Positions 42,964 through 52,047 of a stretch of DNA of 64,000 nt are shown here, in pieces. The notes below the pieces were generated by a model. The model searched no databases. It was not told the DNA's origin and saw only the letters and a program-made list of their open reading frames with translations. The translations under genes and the position numbers were made by a program. Where the stretch lies: the NCBI GenBank assembly GCA_963836585.1, contig CAWIJV010000003.1, forward strand, positions 62,001 through 126,000, given 5' to 3'. The stretch comes from BTUB01 sp963836585 (GTDB lineage: Bacteria; Babelota; Babeliae; Babelales; Vermiphilaceae). Within the stretch, counting starts at the first letter, position 1. Each line of letters opens with the position of its first letter.

Positions 42964-44781
42964 ATGAAATTGTACTCATTATTATTTCTTATCATAAGTA
43001 GTATCAGCATCCGTACTTTTGGCATGGAAGCTCCGCGGCCAACGGCCCCCGCGTCGCCGCTCAGCTCAAGTCCTTCTGAGGAAAGCGGCAGTGCTGCAAA
43101 AAGAAAAAGACTGCCGGTACGCGCGCCGTCAAAAAAAGCACGAGCGAATGAGGGATTTTCAATCGAATATCTGTTGGCACATGATCCGGGCATTTTTGAA
43201 GGGCGTAAAAAAGGCGATATCCTTGATCTTTCCGATATGAATATCAAGAGTTTAAAGGGGCTTTCACGGATCCCGGGGATTGGTGCGGTCAAACACATCA
43301 GTCTTGCCCATAATATGATTGAAGAACTCAACCGGTCTGATTTTGAAGGGCTAAAACATATTAAGAGTCTCGATCTTTCTAATAATGCTATCCGCGTTTT
43401 GGCGACTGATGGATTTGCGGAACTTGAATCGCTTGAGAATCTTTTCTTAAATCACAATGCGATTGTTCACATAGGGCATCATGCCTTTACGGGATTGAAT
43501 CATCTTTTGATTCTTAACTTAGCAAATAATCAGCTGCGAGAAATTACCAGTAATATGTTTACGGGAGCCTACAATCTCACCTCTCTGGATCTTAGTAACA
43601 ATCATATTAGAGACATAGAGCCGTATGCATTTGCTTCGTTAAGCTTTTTAAAGAAACTCAAAATGCGCAATAATCTGATCTCAAAATTAACGTCCACCAT
43701 GCTAGCAAGCTCGCAATTTTCAAAAGCAAAATTGGCGGTGCCGGCAGATTTAAAAAATCTTGAACTATTGGATTTGCGTAATAATAAATTAACAGAGATT
43801 GGCACGGGTACCTTTGCCCATACTCCGCAGCTGCAGTCTATATTATTGAGTGATAATAATATAAGTTCTGTTGCTGGCGCCACTCTTAAAAAGCTTACCT
43901 TTTTAAAGATTATTAATCTGGCTAATAATCCGGTCGGTCAAACAGTTCTCAAGAAAGTGAAGGTGGCATTGCCTGAGGGAGCGGAACTGGTTACCACCGT
44001 TCCGATGGAAATTTCAGAGAAAACAGCGCAGGCCTTGGAGCAATTTAGGATTGCCAAACAGTTAAGTGATATAGAAAGTATGCTTGGCCCCAAACACCGA
44101 TCATTTGCCTATTATCTAACTGAGGATATGGAGGGGTTTTTCTTCTACCGTCTGCATATAGTAAATGTAGCAATACGATGGTATAGCTTGAATAAGCTGA
44201 AGCTTACTGATATTTCCGATCTGCGATTGGTCCCGAATATTGATCAGGTGGAGCGTATTGATCTTCAGGATAATTTTATTACCACAATTCCTGCGGATAC
44301 CTTTGTAAATCTTCCGATGCTCAGAGCAGTAAACCTCTATGAAAATATGATTGAATCGATTGACCCAAAGGCCTTTGTTAATGTCCCCCTAGTGAGTATT
44401 AATCTAGCTGGCAATCGTTTATCTACCTTGGTTCCCGCTGTGTTCCAACAATTTAAAAATGCGGTATCCCTTCATCTTGATTCCAATGGGATTTCTTCCA
44501 TTCCACCATTCTTTTTTAAAGATTTTGCGCACTTAAGATTTTTATTGCTGGCTGCCAATAAGTTGACGCACATTACTGAACCGATGCTGCAGGGACTGGT
44601 GAACCTTGAGACGCTTGAGCTTCAACAAAATGGTATCACATATCTTGATCCAGTAGTATTCAAACAATTGCTAAAACTAAAAACACTGAATCTATTTTCT
44701 AATCCTCTTACTAAAGAAAACATTGCAGCCTTAAGGCAAGCATTGCCAGGAGTGAGAATTTACTCTAACTTTGATGTGTAA
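42964..44781 (+). CDS. Exported leucine-rich-repeat protein
   Basis: Start at the ATG at 42964, behind GGAGAGGG, gives a signal peptide (MKLYSLLFLIISSISIRTF, then GMEAPRP); the longer frame to 42805 overlaps the previous gene and is rejected. 605 residues. A Ser/Pro/Lys-rich segment (25-60) is followed by two LRR blocks: about 75-335 (HISLAHNMIEEL, SLDLSNNAIRVLA, FLNHNAIVHIG, LDLSNNHIRDIE) and 425-600 (IDLQDNFITTIP, VNLYENMIESID, INLAGNRLSTL, LELQQNGITYLD). The repeats are about 24 residues with LxxLxLxxNxI, like eukaryotic-type receptors. Likely protein-binding effector or adhesin. Confidence 0.88.
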   Translation: MKLYSLLFLIISSISIRTFGMEAPRPTAPASPLSSSPSEESGSAAKRKRLPVRAPSKKARANEGFSIEYLLAHDPGIFEGRKKGDILDLSDMNIKSLKGLSRIPGIGAVKHISLAHNMIEELNRSDFEGLKHIKSLDLSNNAIRVLATDGFAELESLENLFLNHNAIVHIGHHAFTGLNHLLILNLANNQLREITSNMFTGAYNLTSLDLSNNHIRDIEPYAFASLSFLKKLKMRNNLISKLTSTMLASSQFSKAKLAVPADLKNLELLDLRNNKLTEIGTGTFAHTPQLQSILLSDNNISSVAGATLKKLTFLKIINLANNPVGQTVLKKVKVALPEGAELVTTVPMEISEKTAQALEQFRIAKQLSDIESMLGPKHRSFAYYLTEDMEGFFFYRLHIVNVAIRWYSLNKLKLTDISDLRLVPNIDQVERIDLQDNFITTIPADTFVNLPMLRAVNLYENMIESIDPKAFVNVPLVSINLAGNRLSTLVPAVFQQFKNAVSLHLDSNGISSIPPFFFKDFAHLRFLLLAANKLTHITEPMLQGLVNLETLELQQNGITYLDPVVFKQLLKLKTLNLFSNPLTKENIAALRQALPGVRIYSNFDV

Positions 44782-44816
44782 ACTATCACATTAAATAGGC
44801 AAAAAGACGAATATCA

Positions 44817-45551
44817 ATGGATAAAAAACAAAAAGCGCAGGGCGAACTCATTTATGGCATCAATCCGGTAATTGAGGTGCTTCGGGCCAAACGGCGCAAG
44901 GTGATTTCAATCTACACCACGCGCCCCACTCCCAAGGCATGGGCAAAAATCGAAAAGCTATTCCCCGATCGGCCGATCCCCATTCAATATGTGGAGCGGG
45001 ATGTGCTGACTAATATGGCCCATACGCCCGATCATCAGGGAGTGGTTGCCTGGGTGCAGCATTTTCCGTTCCGCAGCAAAGCATTTGATCCGGCCAAGCA
45101 TCAATTTTTGGTGTTGCTGGATAGTATCCAGGATCCGCGCAATGTGGGTGCAATTTTGCGATCGGCTTATTGCACCGGCGTGCAGGGAGTGGTATTAATT
45201 GCCCGCAATGCGGCTCCCTTAAATGCGGTAGCGCTCAAATCTTCTGCGGGGCTTGCTGAACATTTGGAAATTATGGTGGCGTCTTCAGCGCCGGCTGCAG
45301 TGCAGGAGTTAAAAGCAGCAGGCTATACCATCTATTTGGCCGCCTTTGGCGGTGCCAATGCGCTTGCAACCAAGTTTGAAGGTCCGCTTTGTATGGTGAT
45401 CGGTTCCGAAGGGGAAGGAGTGCAACCGGCACTCTTAAAGGCCGGAACTCAGGTCACGTTGCCTCAAAAAACGGCCGACATCTCTTATAATGCCTCAGTT
45501 GCTGCCGGTATTTTACTGTTTTTGGTTGCCACGCAACAGAAGCGGATTTAA
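44817..45551 (+). CDS. rlmB: 23S rRNA 2'-O-methyltransferase RlmB-like (SpoU/TrmH family)
   Basis: Methylates a ribose in 23S rRNA. 244 residues: N-terminal substrate-binding part (ELIYGINPVIEVLRAKRRKV) and the SPOUT knot with motif 1 LDSIQDPRNVGAILRSA, motif 2 MVIGSEGEGVQPALLK and motif 3 LPQKTADISYNASVAAGILL. The Asn/Arg of motif 1, Glu of motif 2 and Ser/Asn of motif 3 are all present. RlmB versus TrmH cannot be decided with certainty; the N-terminal YGINPV block favours RlmB. A perfect 10-bp inverted repeat follows. Confidence 0.92.
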   Translation: MDKKQKAQGELIYGINPVIEVLRAKRRKVISIYTTRPTPKAWAKIEKLFPDRPIPIQYVERDVLTNMAHTPDHQGVVAWVQHFPFRSKAFDPAKHQFLVLLDSIQDPRNVGAILRSAYCTGVQGVVLIARNAAPLNAVALKSSAGLAEHLEIMVASSAPAAVQELKAAGYTIYLAAFGGANALATKFEGPLCMVIGSEGEGVQPALLKAGTQVTLPQKTADISYNASVAAGILLFLVATQQKRI

Positions 45552-45557
45552 GGCTGT

Positions 45558-45582
45558 CGTCATTTTGAGACGCAAAATGACG
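45558..45582. terminator. Perfect inverted repeat after rlmB
   Basis: CGTCATTTTG (45558-45567) with CAAAATGACG (45573-45582), loop AGACG. It lies between convergent genes. No T-run follows, so termination is only possible; it may also be a dispersed repeat. Confidence 0.45.
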
Positions 45583-45618
45583 GTTGCGTCGTCACTTTGC
45601 AAGAATTCACAGCGTGGG

Positions 45619-46962
45619 CTACATCAAAGAGGCGATAAGCGGCTGGCGTGTTTTAGCAGTCGTGATTTTTTCTTTGGTTAGCAAAAGATCCTTTATTGCC
45701 ACCACTTCTACCTTATCAGGCTCCGGATGCCAGATGAAATAGCGGCTATCGGCGCTGCATTGGGCGCGCTGAGGATTGCATCTAATCTTAGGGAATAAGC
45801 GGGTTTCTTCACTTTCTAGGTTCACCACCAAAAGAGCGGCATCATCCTCACAAAAAAGATATTTTTCATCGGAGCTAAAAACTGCTTTGGTTTTCCCGCC
45901 AAAAATATAGGAAGTGAACGGTATTCTTTGCGCCGAACGTTCATCATCTTCAGAGAATGTTCTCACCCAAATAGAATCATGAGCGAGGGTAACTATTTTG
46001 ATAAGATCGCGATTGTTGCCTATTAAGCAGAATGGAAGCTGAAGATTCTTAAATCTTTCTGGGGTGGCATGATACAATCGGTAAATCGCTGTCGACCTAT
46101 TAACAGTTATAATCCGTGCACCATCGGCATCCAATGCAAATCGGTCTAATTGCTCGGGATTGCCTCTTTGGAAACCATTTTGCAAGGTGTAAAGAGGATC
46201 AAAAGTTTCAGGGCAATACACAGAGATAGTTTCTTGGCCTTGAAAGCTTTGCAGGCACAGCATGCCTTTTTGATTAAATTCCGGTTTATTGCCACGGATC
46301 TTTGTTACTATCGGATGCTTTTCTTTTTGCAGATCAATAATTGCTACGTCACCACGTGTTTCATAGGCGAAATACCGGTCGCCGGGACTAAACGCAAATG
46401 CAGTGGGGAGTGATGGCATCTCCGGAAAATCTTTAGCTACTTTGCCAACTAATGTTGAGCAAGGAAGTGAATGTATTTCTAGATCGTTTTTATATCCAGG
46501 CCCATCAAAGGCAATGTACTGCTCGTCCGGGCTTATTTTTACTGCATTAAGGCTGCTTGTTTTATAGGTGCGAAATAATTTGCGTGTGGCAACAGTCCAT
46601 AAGTGTAGTTGAAAAACATATGCACTTAGATTTTTCAAAGCAGGAAGACGAGCATTTTGTTGTATCGTTTCCAGTAGCCCGGGAGGGGGGGCAGTCACTG
46701 TCATAAAATAAGTACCGCATGGACTAAATTTTGCATTTATAAAGGGTCCCCTGCTGTCTTCCAGTTCTCCGCAATCGATGCCTGCGGCATTATACAAGCG
46801 TAATTGATTATTGCGGGCAAAAATTAGGGCAGCGGTTTGCGGATGCCATTGCAGCATGTTGTCGCAAGGAATAATGCCAGATGCGCGGGAAGGTGCTTCC
46901 ATGCAGAGCAGATTGATAGATACAAAAAGAAAGAACAGGATACCGTTTTTGTAAAGAATCAT
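45619..46962 (-). CDS. Exported WD40/beta-propeller-like protein
   Basis: A 447-residue protein with a signal peptide (NGILFFLFVSINLLC, then MEAPSRA). The mature part is built of repeats with WHPQTAALIFARNNQLRLYN, AKFSPCGTYFMTVTAPPPG, VKISPDEQYIAFDGPG, AFAFSPGDRYFAYETRGDVA, AVFSSDEKYLFCEDDAALLV and CSADSRYFIWHPEPDKVEVV. The S-x-D/G-x-x-Y-[FI] pattern every 40-50 residues is typical of WD40/TolB-type propellers. Probably a protein-binding scaffold outside the cytoplasm. Confidence 0.8.
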   Translation of the reverse strand: MILYKNGILFFLFVSINLLCMEAPSRASGIIPCDNMLQWHPQTAALIFARNNQLRLYNAAGIDCGELEDSRGPFINAKFSPCGTYFMTVTAPPPGLLETIQQNARLPALKNLSAYVFQLHLWTVATRKLFRTYKTSSLNAVKISPDEQYIAFDGPGYKNDLEIHSLPCSTLVGKVAKDFPEMPSLPTAFAFSPGDRYFAYETRGDVAIIDLQKEKHPIVTKIRGNKPEFNQKGMLCLQSFQGQETISVYCPETFDPLYTLQNGFQRGNPEQLDRFALDADGARIITVNRSTAIYRLYHATPERFKNLQLPFCLIGNNRDLIKIVTLAHDSIWVRTFSEDDERSAQRIPFTSYIFGGKTKAVFSSDEKYLFCEDDAALLVVNLESEETRLFPKIRCNPQRAQCSADSRYFIWHPEPDKVEVVAIKDLLLTKEKITTAKTRQPLIASLM

Positions 46963-47085
46963 TTTGTTTTTTACCCTTCGTTGCTATATATTGGCAGCTG
47001 TGAATAATAGTATAATCTCTTAATTAATGAGGGTAAACAGATGAGCAAGTGCCGGCAGGGGAACTATAAATATTAAAAGAACCGT

Positions 47086-48261
47086 ATGAAAAAACTTCTG
47101 ATGATGATGAGCTTTACACAACTTCTGCTTGCAATGGAGCCCAGTGAAATGCTGCCGCTGCTTGCCTATCCGCCACGGGAATTAGCCGCGTATGGGGAAA
47201 AACCGTTGCAAGCGCATCAAGATATTCGCTGGTTGCCTGGCGGCATAAGATCTTTGCTCTTGCAGATGGTGCCGGTTGAAAGTCCTGCGGCGCAGGTGCT
47301 CATGGAAAGACCAATTAATGTTTCTCAAGAAGAGCAAGAAAAGTTGCATGAGCAAGGCCGCGCGCTAGGTCTGGATGAATTTAGACAGTTAGTGCAAACG
47401 CATCCAAAAACAAGAGTTCGCTTGGATCCTCAGCACAAAATAGCCAGGCTTTTGAGCGCAATCAATAGCAATGAGGTGGCATTAGTGCATCGAGCGCTCG
47501 TCGCAGAGATGCAGTGGGTAAAGAGTCTCTATGAACATTTTGCAGCAAATAGCGTGGTCCCACGAACTGAGTTTGAGAAAATAATTATGCAACGCAAATT
47601 TGCGGAGCGAGTTTTTTATCATGTGGATGAGGCGATTGCAAAAGAGGAGCGGCGGCTTGCCTGCTTGAGCAGGTGGACGCTTTCTACCGATCGTGCCAGT
47701 TCGGAGGAAAAAAAATGTGTTTTTGTTGCCAGTTGTATGGTATCACTGGTAAGCATAGTTATTCCTGTCCTAATAGCGGCGACTCATTTACCTTCTTTCT
47801 ATTTTTCACCCGGTGATGCGAGCTCGGATGTTAGTTGTACGGCATTAGACGCTGCTCTGAGTAGCGACGCATCATCTGCTTGGGAAAACTGGCAGGACGC
47901 CTTTGTAAAAGATTGTGGTGAGACGTCCAAACTTATGAATGTTCCTTGCAATTATAACGCGTCCAATCTTTGGGAGTCATATAATTGTTGTAATGATCTT
48001 GCCTATGGTGCATGTAATCAAGAAGGGCTTTATTATAACGAGCATATTTATCCTCAGCTCATGCTCCATACATGGATGCCGACGATAATTGTTGGCTCTA
48101 GCGTAGCTGCTATTCAAATCGGTTTTGGAGTGGTGGCTTTTTATCGCCGTATCCGGCAACGCAATATTGAGGCGGTAAAGCGGGCAGCTCAGGCCCAAAG
48201 GCAGGAGTTTGAGAATGCCTGCAAGCATATAGAAGGCTTGCGAGCTGCCGAAGAAGTTTAG
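47086..48261 (+). CDS. Exported/membrane protein with two transmembrane helices, unknown
   Basis: A 391-residue protein with an N-terminal signal (MKKLLMMMSFTQLLLAM, then EPSEM). A helical region (60-205) precedes a hydrophobic helix (FVASCMVSLVSIVIPVLIAA, about 210-230). A Cys-rich loop follows (VSCTALDAAL, VKDCGETSK, VPCNYN, YNCCNDLAYGACNQ) that probably forms disulfides on the outside. A second helix (MPTIIVGSSVAAIQIGFGVV) and a charged C-terminal tail (AVKRAAQAQRQEFEN) complete it. No family recognised. Confidence 0.72.
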   Translation: MKKLLMMMSFTQLLLAMEPSEMLPLLAYPPRELAAYGEKPLQAHQDIRWLPGGIRSLLLQMVPVESPAAQVLMERPINVSQEEQEKLHEQGRALGLDEFRQLVQTHPKTRVRLDPQHKIARLLSAINSNEVALVHRALVAEMQWVKSLYEHFAANSVVPRTEFEKIIMQRKFAERVFYHVDEAIAKEERRLACLSRWTLSTDRASSEEKKCVFVASCMVSLVSIVIPVLIAATHLPSFYFSPGDASSDVSCTALDAALSSDASSAWENWQDAFVKDCGETSKLMNVPCNYNASNLWESYNCCNDLAYGACNQEGLYYNEHIYPQLMLHTWMPTIIVGSSVAAIQIGFGVVAFYRRIRQRNIEAVKRAAQAQRQEFENACKHIEGLRAAEEV

Positions 48262-48277
48262 ATGAAAAAAGTTTTAC

Positions 48278-48346
48278 TCAGAAAAAACCGTGAGCTTGCA
48301 GCATTGTGGCAAATACCATTGCAAAGAGAATATTTTTTGTTTTCAT
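48278..48346 (-). CDS. Possible 22-residue secreted peptide or signal-peptide remnant
   Basis: A frame of 22 codons reading MKTKNILFAMVFATMLQAHG then FF and a stop. It looks like a complete signal peptide. A good ribosome site (TTGGAGC) lies 5 nt before the ATG. It may be the 5' remnant of a lost secreted-protein gene or a true tiny product. 48262-48493 otherwise shows nothing. Confidence 0.35.
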   Translation of the reverse strand: MKTKNILFAMVFATMLQAHGFF

Positions 48347-48493
48347 GATAGCTCCAAGAAGTAGCAGTAGTTAGAACATATTTTTACCGAAAAAGTTAAA
48401 ATTATTGACTATCTTACCAAGAAAAAGATACAAAGGAGAAGAATGATTACGCATTATGCGTAAAAAAGGTTATCGGGAATAATAGGGGATAGA

Positions 48494-49220
48494 ATGAAGG
48501 GGAATCGTTTTAAACATATGCTTTTGATAGCATTTAGCGGTGCGCTTGCCATTGTTGCATGGCGCGCCGGCTCTCTTCTTTTCTCCATTAATTCTTATCA
48601 GTGTGTGGTGGACGCCCAATTATCCGCATCAACAAAAAAAATAGTTAAAGCAATTGTTGCGCAACAGTATCAACAATCATTTGCTTCGCTGAGCAATACA
48701 CTCGCAAAAGCATGCCCGGCGCTCAAAAAAATATGCATAGAGCGATGCGCCGATCATCAGCTTAAGGTTACCGCGCAGGCGCTCGCGCCGCGTTTACGAT
48801 TAGCTGACAATGCGGTGCTGACTGAGAACGGTGCCGTGGTGGCAGCAGAGCATTTTTGTGCGCACGCGCTCAAAGATGTGCCGCGAGTAGCAGTGCGCTG
48901 CGGCGGCCAATCCATTCGAACTTTCTTGCGATGTAATAGCGTGGCTCATGAAGTTGGATGATGAAATAGTAGCAGACTACGCGATCACCTATGTTGATGA
49001 TTATATAATTCATGTGAAAGATACACAGCATCCTGAGCGTACCATTGTGGCGAGTGTAAATGTGCCACTAGAAAAAAGTATGATACAGATGTGCCAGCAT
49101 ATTATTGATGAAAAAATAGTAGTTGGGCAAGGGACGGCCCACGTATCATGGTCTGCTGACATACGATTTGATAAACAAATAATTATAAGCTCGCAAAAAG
49201 GGGGGGCTTGTCATGGCTAA
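48494..49220 (+). CDS. ftsQ: Cell division protein FtsQ, split by a frame change
   Basis: FtsQ is a bitopic divisome protein with a POTRA domain. The first frame (48494-48961) has a short cytoplasmic start, a membrane helix (MLLIAFSGALAIVAWRAGSLLF) and a POTRA-like part (SLSNTLAKACPALKKICIERC, LKVTAQALAPRLRLADNAVLTENG). The second frame (open at least from 48948) continues with EIVADYAITYVDDYIIHVKD, matching the beta domain of FtsQ. Its ATG overlaps the first stop region by 14 bp. A +1 indel is the likely cause; two coupled half-proteins are the alternative. It overlaps ftsA by 8 bp, the usual order. Confidence 0.75.
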
Positions 49221-50445
49221 AGTTTTTGCCGATCGGCTTGTTGTCTCAATTGATGTGGGGACTACTAAAATTTGTGTTTTGGTGGCCCATGTGATGGATA
49301 AGGATCATCTGGAAATTATCGGAGTCGGCAAAGCGCCTTCCGATGGCCTCAAAAAAGGAGTGGTGGTTGATATACAAAAAACCGTCAATTCTATTAAAGC
49401 GGCCATCAAAGAAGCGGAGCTTATGGCGAATGTTTCGATTAATACCGTTGCGGTGGGTATTTCCGGCGGGCATATTCAATCAACTAATTCGCAGGGCATG
49501 GTTGCCATAAAGCAGGGCGAGGTAAAAGAGACTGATATCGCAGCGGTAATGAATGCCGCGCGCGCAGTTGCCATTCCTGAGGGTATGCAAATTCTGCACA
49601 CCTTACCGCAATATTACCTCATTGATTCACGTGAAAAGGTGCAAAATCCTCTGGGCATGCATGGCATTCGTTTGGAAGTGCAGGCGCATATAATTATGGG
49701 TGCCATTGCCTCAGTGCAAAATTTGGTAAAATGTTGCCAAATGGCCGGTGTAAAAGTGACCGATATTATTTTGGAGCAGTTGGCCTCCGCATGCGCAGTG
49801 CTCTGCCCGGATGAGCGCGAGATTGGTGTGGCTATGCTGGATATTGGTGGTGGCACTTCAGATTTGGCGCTGTATCAAAATGGCAATATTCGGCACACTT
49901 ATGTGTTGCCGGTTGCGGGAAATCATTTTACCAATGATGTGGCAATCGGATTGCGTACTTCAATTAAAGAAGCTGAGCGAATCAAAAAAGAGTATGGATT
50001 GGCGTGCGTTGATCTGCTGGAGCAGGATGATTTTATCAATATAGATTCGGTGCACGGCGTGCATGATCAAACAATACGCCGCTCGGATCTGGTGAGCATC
50101 TTGGCGCCACGTGCTCAAGAACTTTTATCATTAGTGCATGATGAAATTATTTCACGAAAACTTACTCACATGCTGCCATCAGGGCTGGTGCTTACCGGTG
50201 GCGGATCATTATTGCCGGGCATGAAAGAGCTTGCCCAACAGATATTTGATGTGCCGGTGCGCATCGGGATGGTGGGGATTGATCAGGATCTGCCGCCCTT
50301 ACTGCAAAGCCCTATTTATGCAACCGGCTACGGGCTTTTAAAGAAGGTGGTGGAGCAGCGAGCCAGCTCGATGGATACCATCGCCGGACCAACAGTTAAT
50401 AGAATATTAATGCGTATGAAATCATGGGTAACCGATTTCTTTTAG
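49213..50445 (+). CDS. ftsA: Cell division protein FtsA
   Basis: Actin-like protein that anchors FtsZ to the membrane. 410 residues: phosphate-1 block VSIDVGTTKICVLVA, SHS2/1C domain (NTVAVGISGGHIQSTNSQGM), phosphate-2 MLDIGGGTSDLALY, adenosine block LVLTGGGSLLPGM. The C-terminus ends with an amphipathic, basic helix (NRILMRMKSWVTDFF) that would bind the membrane. It overlaps the FtsQ frame by 8 bp and lies 20 bp before ftsZ, so it is one operon. Confidence 0.96.
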   Translation: MAKVFADRLVVSIDVGTTKICVLVAHVMDKDHLEIIGVGKAPSDGLKKGVVVDIQKTVNSIKAAIKEAELMANVSINTVAVGISGGHIQSTNSQGMVAIKQGEVKETDIAAVMNAARAVAIPEGMQILHTLPQYYLIDSREKVQNPLGMHGIRLEVQAHIIMGAIASVQNLVKCCQMAGVKVTDIILEQLASACAVLCPDEREIGVAMLDIGGGTSDLALYQNGNIRHTYVLPVAGNHFTNDVAIGLRTSIKEAERIKKEYGLACVDLLEQDDFINIDSVHGVHDQTIRRSDLVSILAPRAQELLSLVHDEIISRKLTHMLPSGLVLTGGGSLLPGMKELAQQIFDVPVRIGMVGIDQDLPPLLQSPIYATGYGLLKKVVEQRASSMDTIAGPTVNRILMRMKSWVTDFF

Positions 50446-50465
50446 TTTAGGAGAGGGAGAGGAAT

Positions 50466-51686
50466 ATGATCGAATTTGATAGCGTTGAGCTAACCCGCGA
50501 AAGCACGGCAAAAATAAAAGTTATTGGGGTAGGCGGCGCAGGCGGCAACACCGTCAATAGTATTATTGATGCCGGTTGTGAAGGTGTGGAATGTGTGGTG
50601 GTGAATACCGATGCGCAAGCATTGGAAAATTCCAAAGCGACAATAAAAATTCGTTTAGGTGCTCGCTCAACCAAGGGCATGGGCGCCGGAGCAAATCCTG
50701 AAGCAGGCAAGCGCGCGGCCGAAGAGACCATTAATGAGATTATGGAACATTTGGAAGATGCGGATATTGTCTTTTTGACGGCTGGCATGGGTGGCGGTAC
50801 CGGTTCAGGTGCGCTACCCGTGATCGCGCGCGCGCTCAAAGAGCGAGAAATCCTGACGATCGCGGTGGTTACCAAGCCATTTGACTTTGAAGGGAAAAAA
50901 CGGGCCGCGATTGCCGATCAGGCTATTAAGCTGCTAAAGCAAGATGTTGATACGCTTATTGTGATGCCAAATCAAAATTTATTAAATGTGGTTGATGCGA
51001 GCACCTCAATGATTGATGCGTTTAATTTAATTAATGCGGTGCTGGGCCAGTCAGTAAAAAGTATCTCAGAAATTATTACGCGGCCGGGCCATATCAATGT
51101 TGATTTTGCCGATGTGCGCACCATCATGAAAGATCGTGGTTTGGCTATTATGGGCACCGCACGCGCGAGTGGCGTTGATCGTGCAAAAGAAGCAACATTG
51201 GCTGCGATCTCTTCGCCGTTGCTTGAAAGCATGAATATGCAGGGATCACGCAGTGTGTTGCTCAATATTACCGGTAGCAAAAATCTGAGCCTTCATGAAA
51301 TTAGTCAGGCTGCATCAGTGGTTTATGAGCAAGCAGACCCGGATGCCCAAATTATTTTAGGCTCGGTGATTGATGATAGTTTGGGTGATGATGTGCAAGT
51401 TACCATCATTGCAACCGGATTTGAGGATGCGCAACGCGCGCAAGTATCGGCAGAGCAGGGAGTTAAGGTGAAGGGCACCGTTTTGGATACGAATGCAGTG
51501 TGTAATCTGGAGCAACCCAGAGAGCATGGCGTTGAGGTGAAATCGGCAAAGCAACCGATTGCCAACATCCTTTCATCGTATAAAAAATCGCATGAAATTC
51601 CTGCCGGCGAACTGTTGGTGGAAGGGGATGAGCTTGATGCGCCGACTTTTATTCGCGCCAAGCATCATGAGAAAGAATTAGAGTGA
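50466..51686 (+). CDS. ftsZ: Cell division protein FtsZ
   Basis: Tubulin-like GTPase that forms the Z ring. 406 residues: nucleotide block VIGVGGAGGNTVN (18-30), tubulin signature GGGTGSG (109-115), and T7-loop MIDAFNLINAVLGQ near 178-191. The C-terminal linker is about 60 residues and the conserved C-terminal peptide is represented by DAPTFIRAKHHEKE, where the Ala in place of Ile/Ile-Pro is slightly unusual. AGGAGAGGGAGAGG precedes the ATG, a very strong ribosome site. The 3' end overlaps the convergent gene by 9 bp. Confidence 0.97.
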   Translation: MIEFDSVELTRESTAKIKVIGVGGAGGNTVNSIIDAGCEGVECVVVNTDAQALENSKATIKIRLGARSTKGMGAGANPEAGKRAAEETINEIMEHLEDADIVFLTAGMGGGTGSGALPVIARALKEREILTIAVVTKPFDFEGKKRAAIADQAIKLLKQDVDTLIVMPNQNLLNVVDASTSMIDAFNLINAVLGQSVKSISEIITRPGHINVDFADVRTIMKDRGLAIMGTARASGVDRAKEATLAAISSPLLESMNMQGSRSVLLNITGSKNLSLHEISQAASVVYEQADPDAQIILGSVIDDSLGDDVQVTIIATGFEDAQRAQVSAEQGVKVKGTVLDTNAVCNLEQPREHGVEVKSAKQPIANILSSYKKSHEIPAGELLVEGDELDAPTFIRAKHHEKELE

Positions 51687-52037
51687 GGCAATATCAGGAA
51701 GTTGAACGCAAGAAGAAGATTGACTAATATAGGTGCGTCTTCTTCTTGTAGGATGTTTACTGAGCACTGCGCAATATTCTTTTTGCATGCGCTGCTGCCA
51801 CTCTTGGGGAGCATTTTCGCGGGTTTCAAGTAGGCCCTGGGTAATGCAGTAAAAGGTGTGGGCGGCATCAAGATCTAAAAACACGGTGTGAATTATTCGG
51901 TCACCATTATCCAGATCTGCGATAACCTCATGATGATCCGTGCCGAAGTAAGTATGTGTTTTAACAATATCAGCAAAATGCACTGCAGATACATTCAGTG
52001 AGAAAAAAAGTGAACAAAAGAAAGCTATTTTATGCAT
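51678..52037 (-). CDS. Small exported protein, unknown
   Basis: A 119-residue protein with a signal peptide (MHKIAFFCSLFFSLNVSAV). The mature part begins HFADIVKTHTYFGTDHHEVI and ends in a basic Cys-containing tail (TRRRRTYISQSSSCVQLP). No domain recognised. AGAAGGATTTTT precedes the ATG. It lies 10 bp after the exported GNAT gene on the same strand. Confidence 0.68.
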   Translation of the reverse strand: MHKIAFFCSLFFSLNVSAVHFADIVKTHTYFGTDHHEVIADLDNGDRIIHTVFLDLDAAHTFYCITQGLLETRENAPQEWQQRMQKEYCAVLSKHPTRRRRTYISQSSSCVQLPDIASL

Positions 52038-52047
52038 AAAAATCCTT

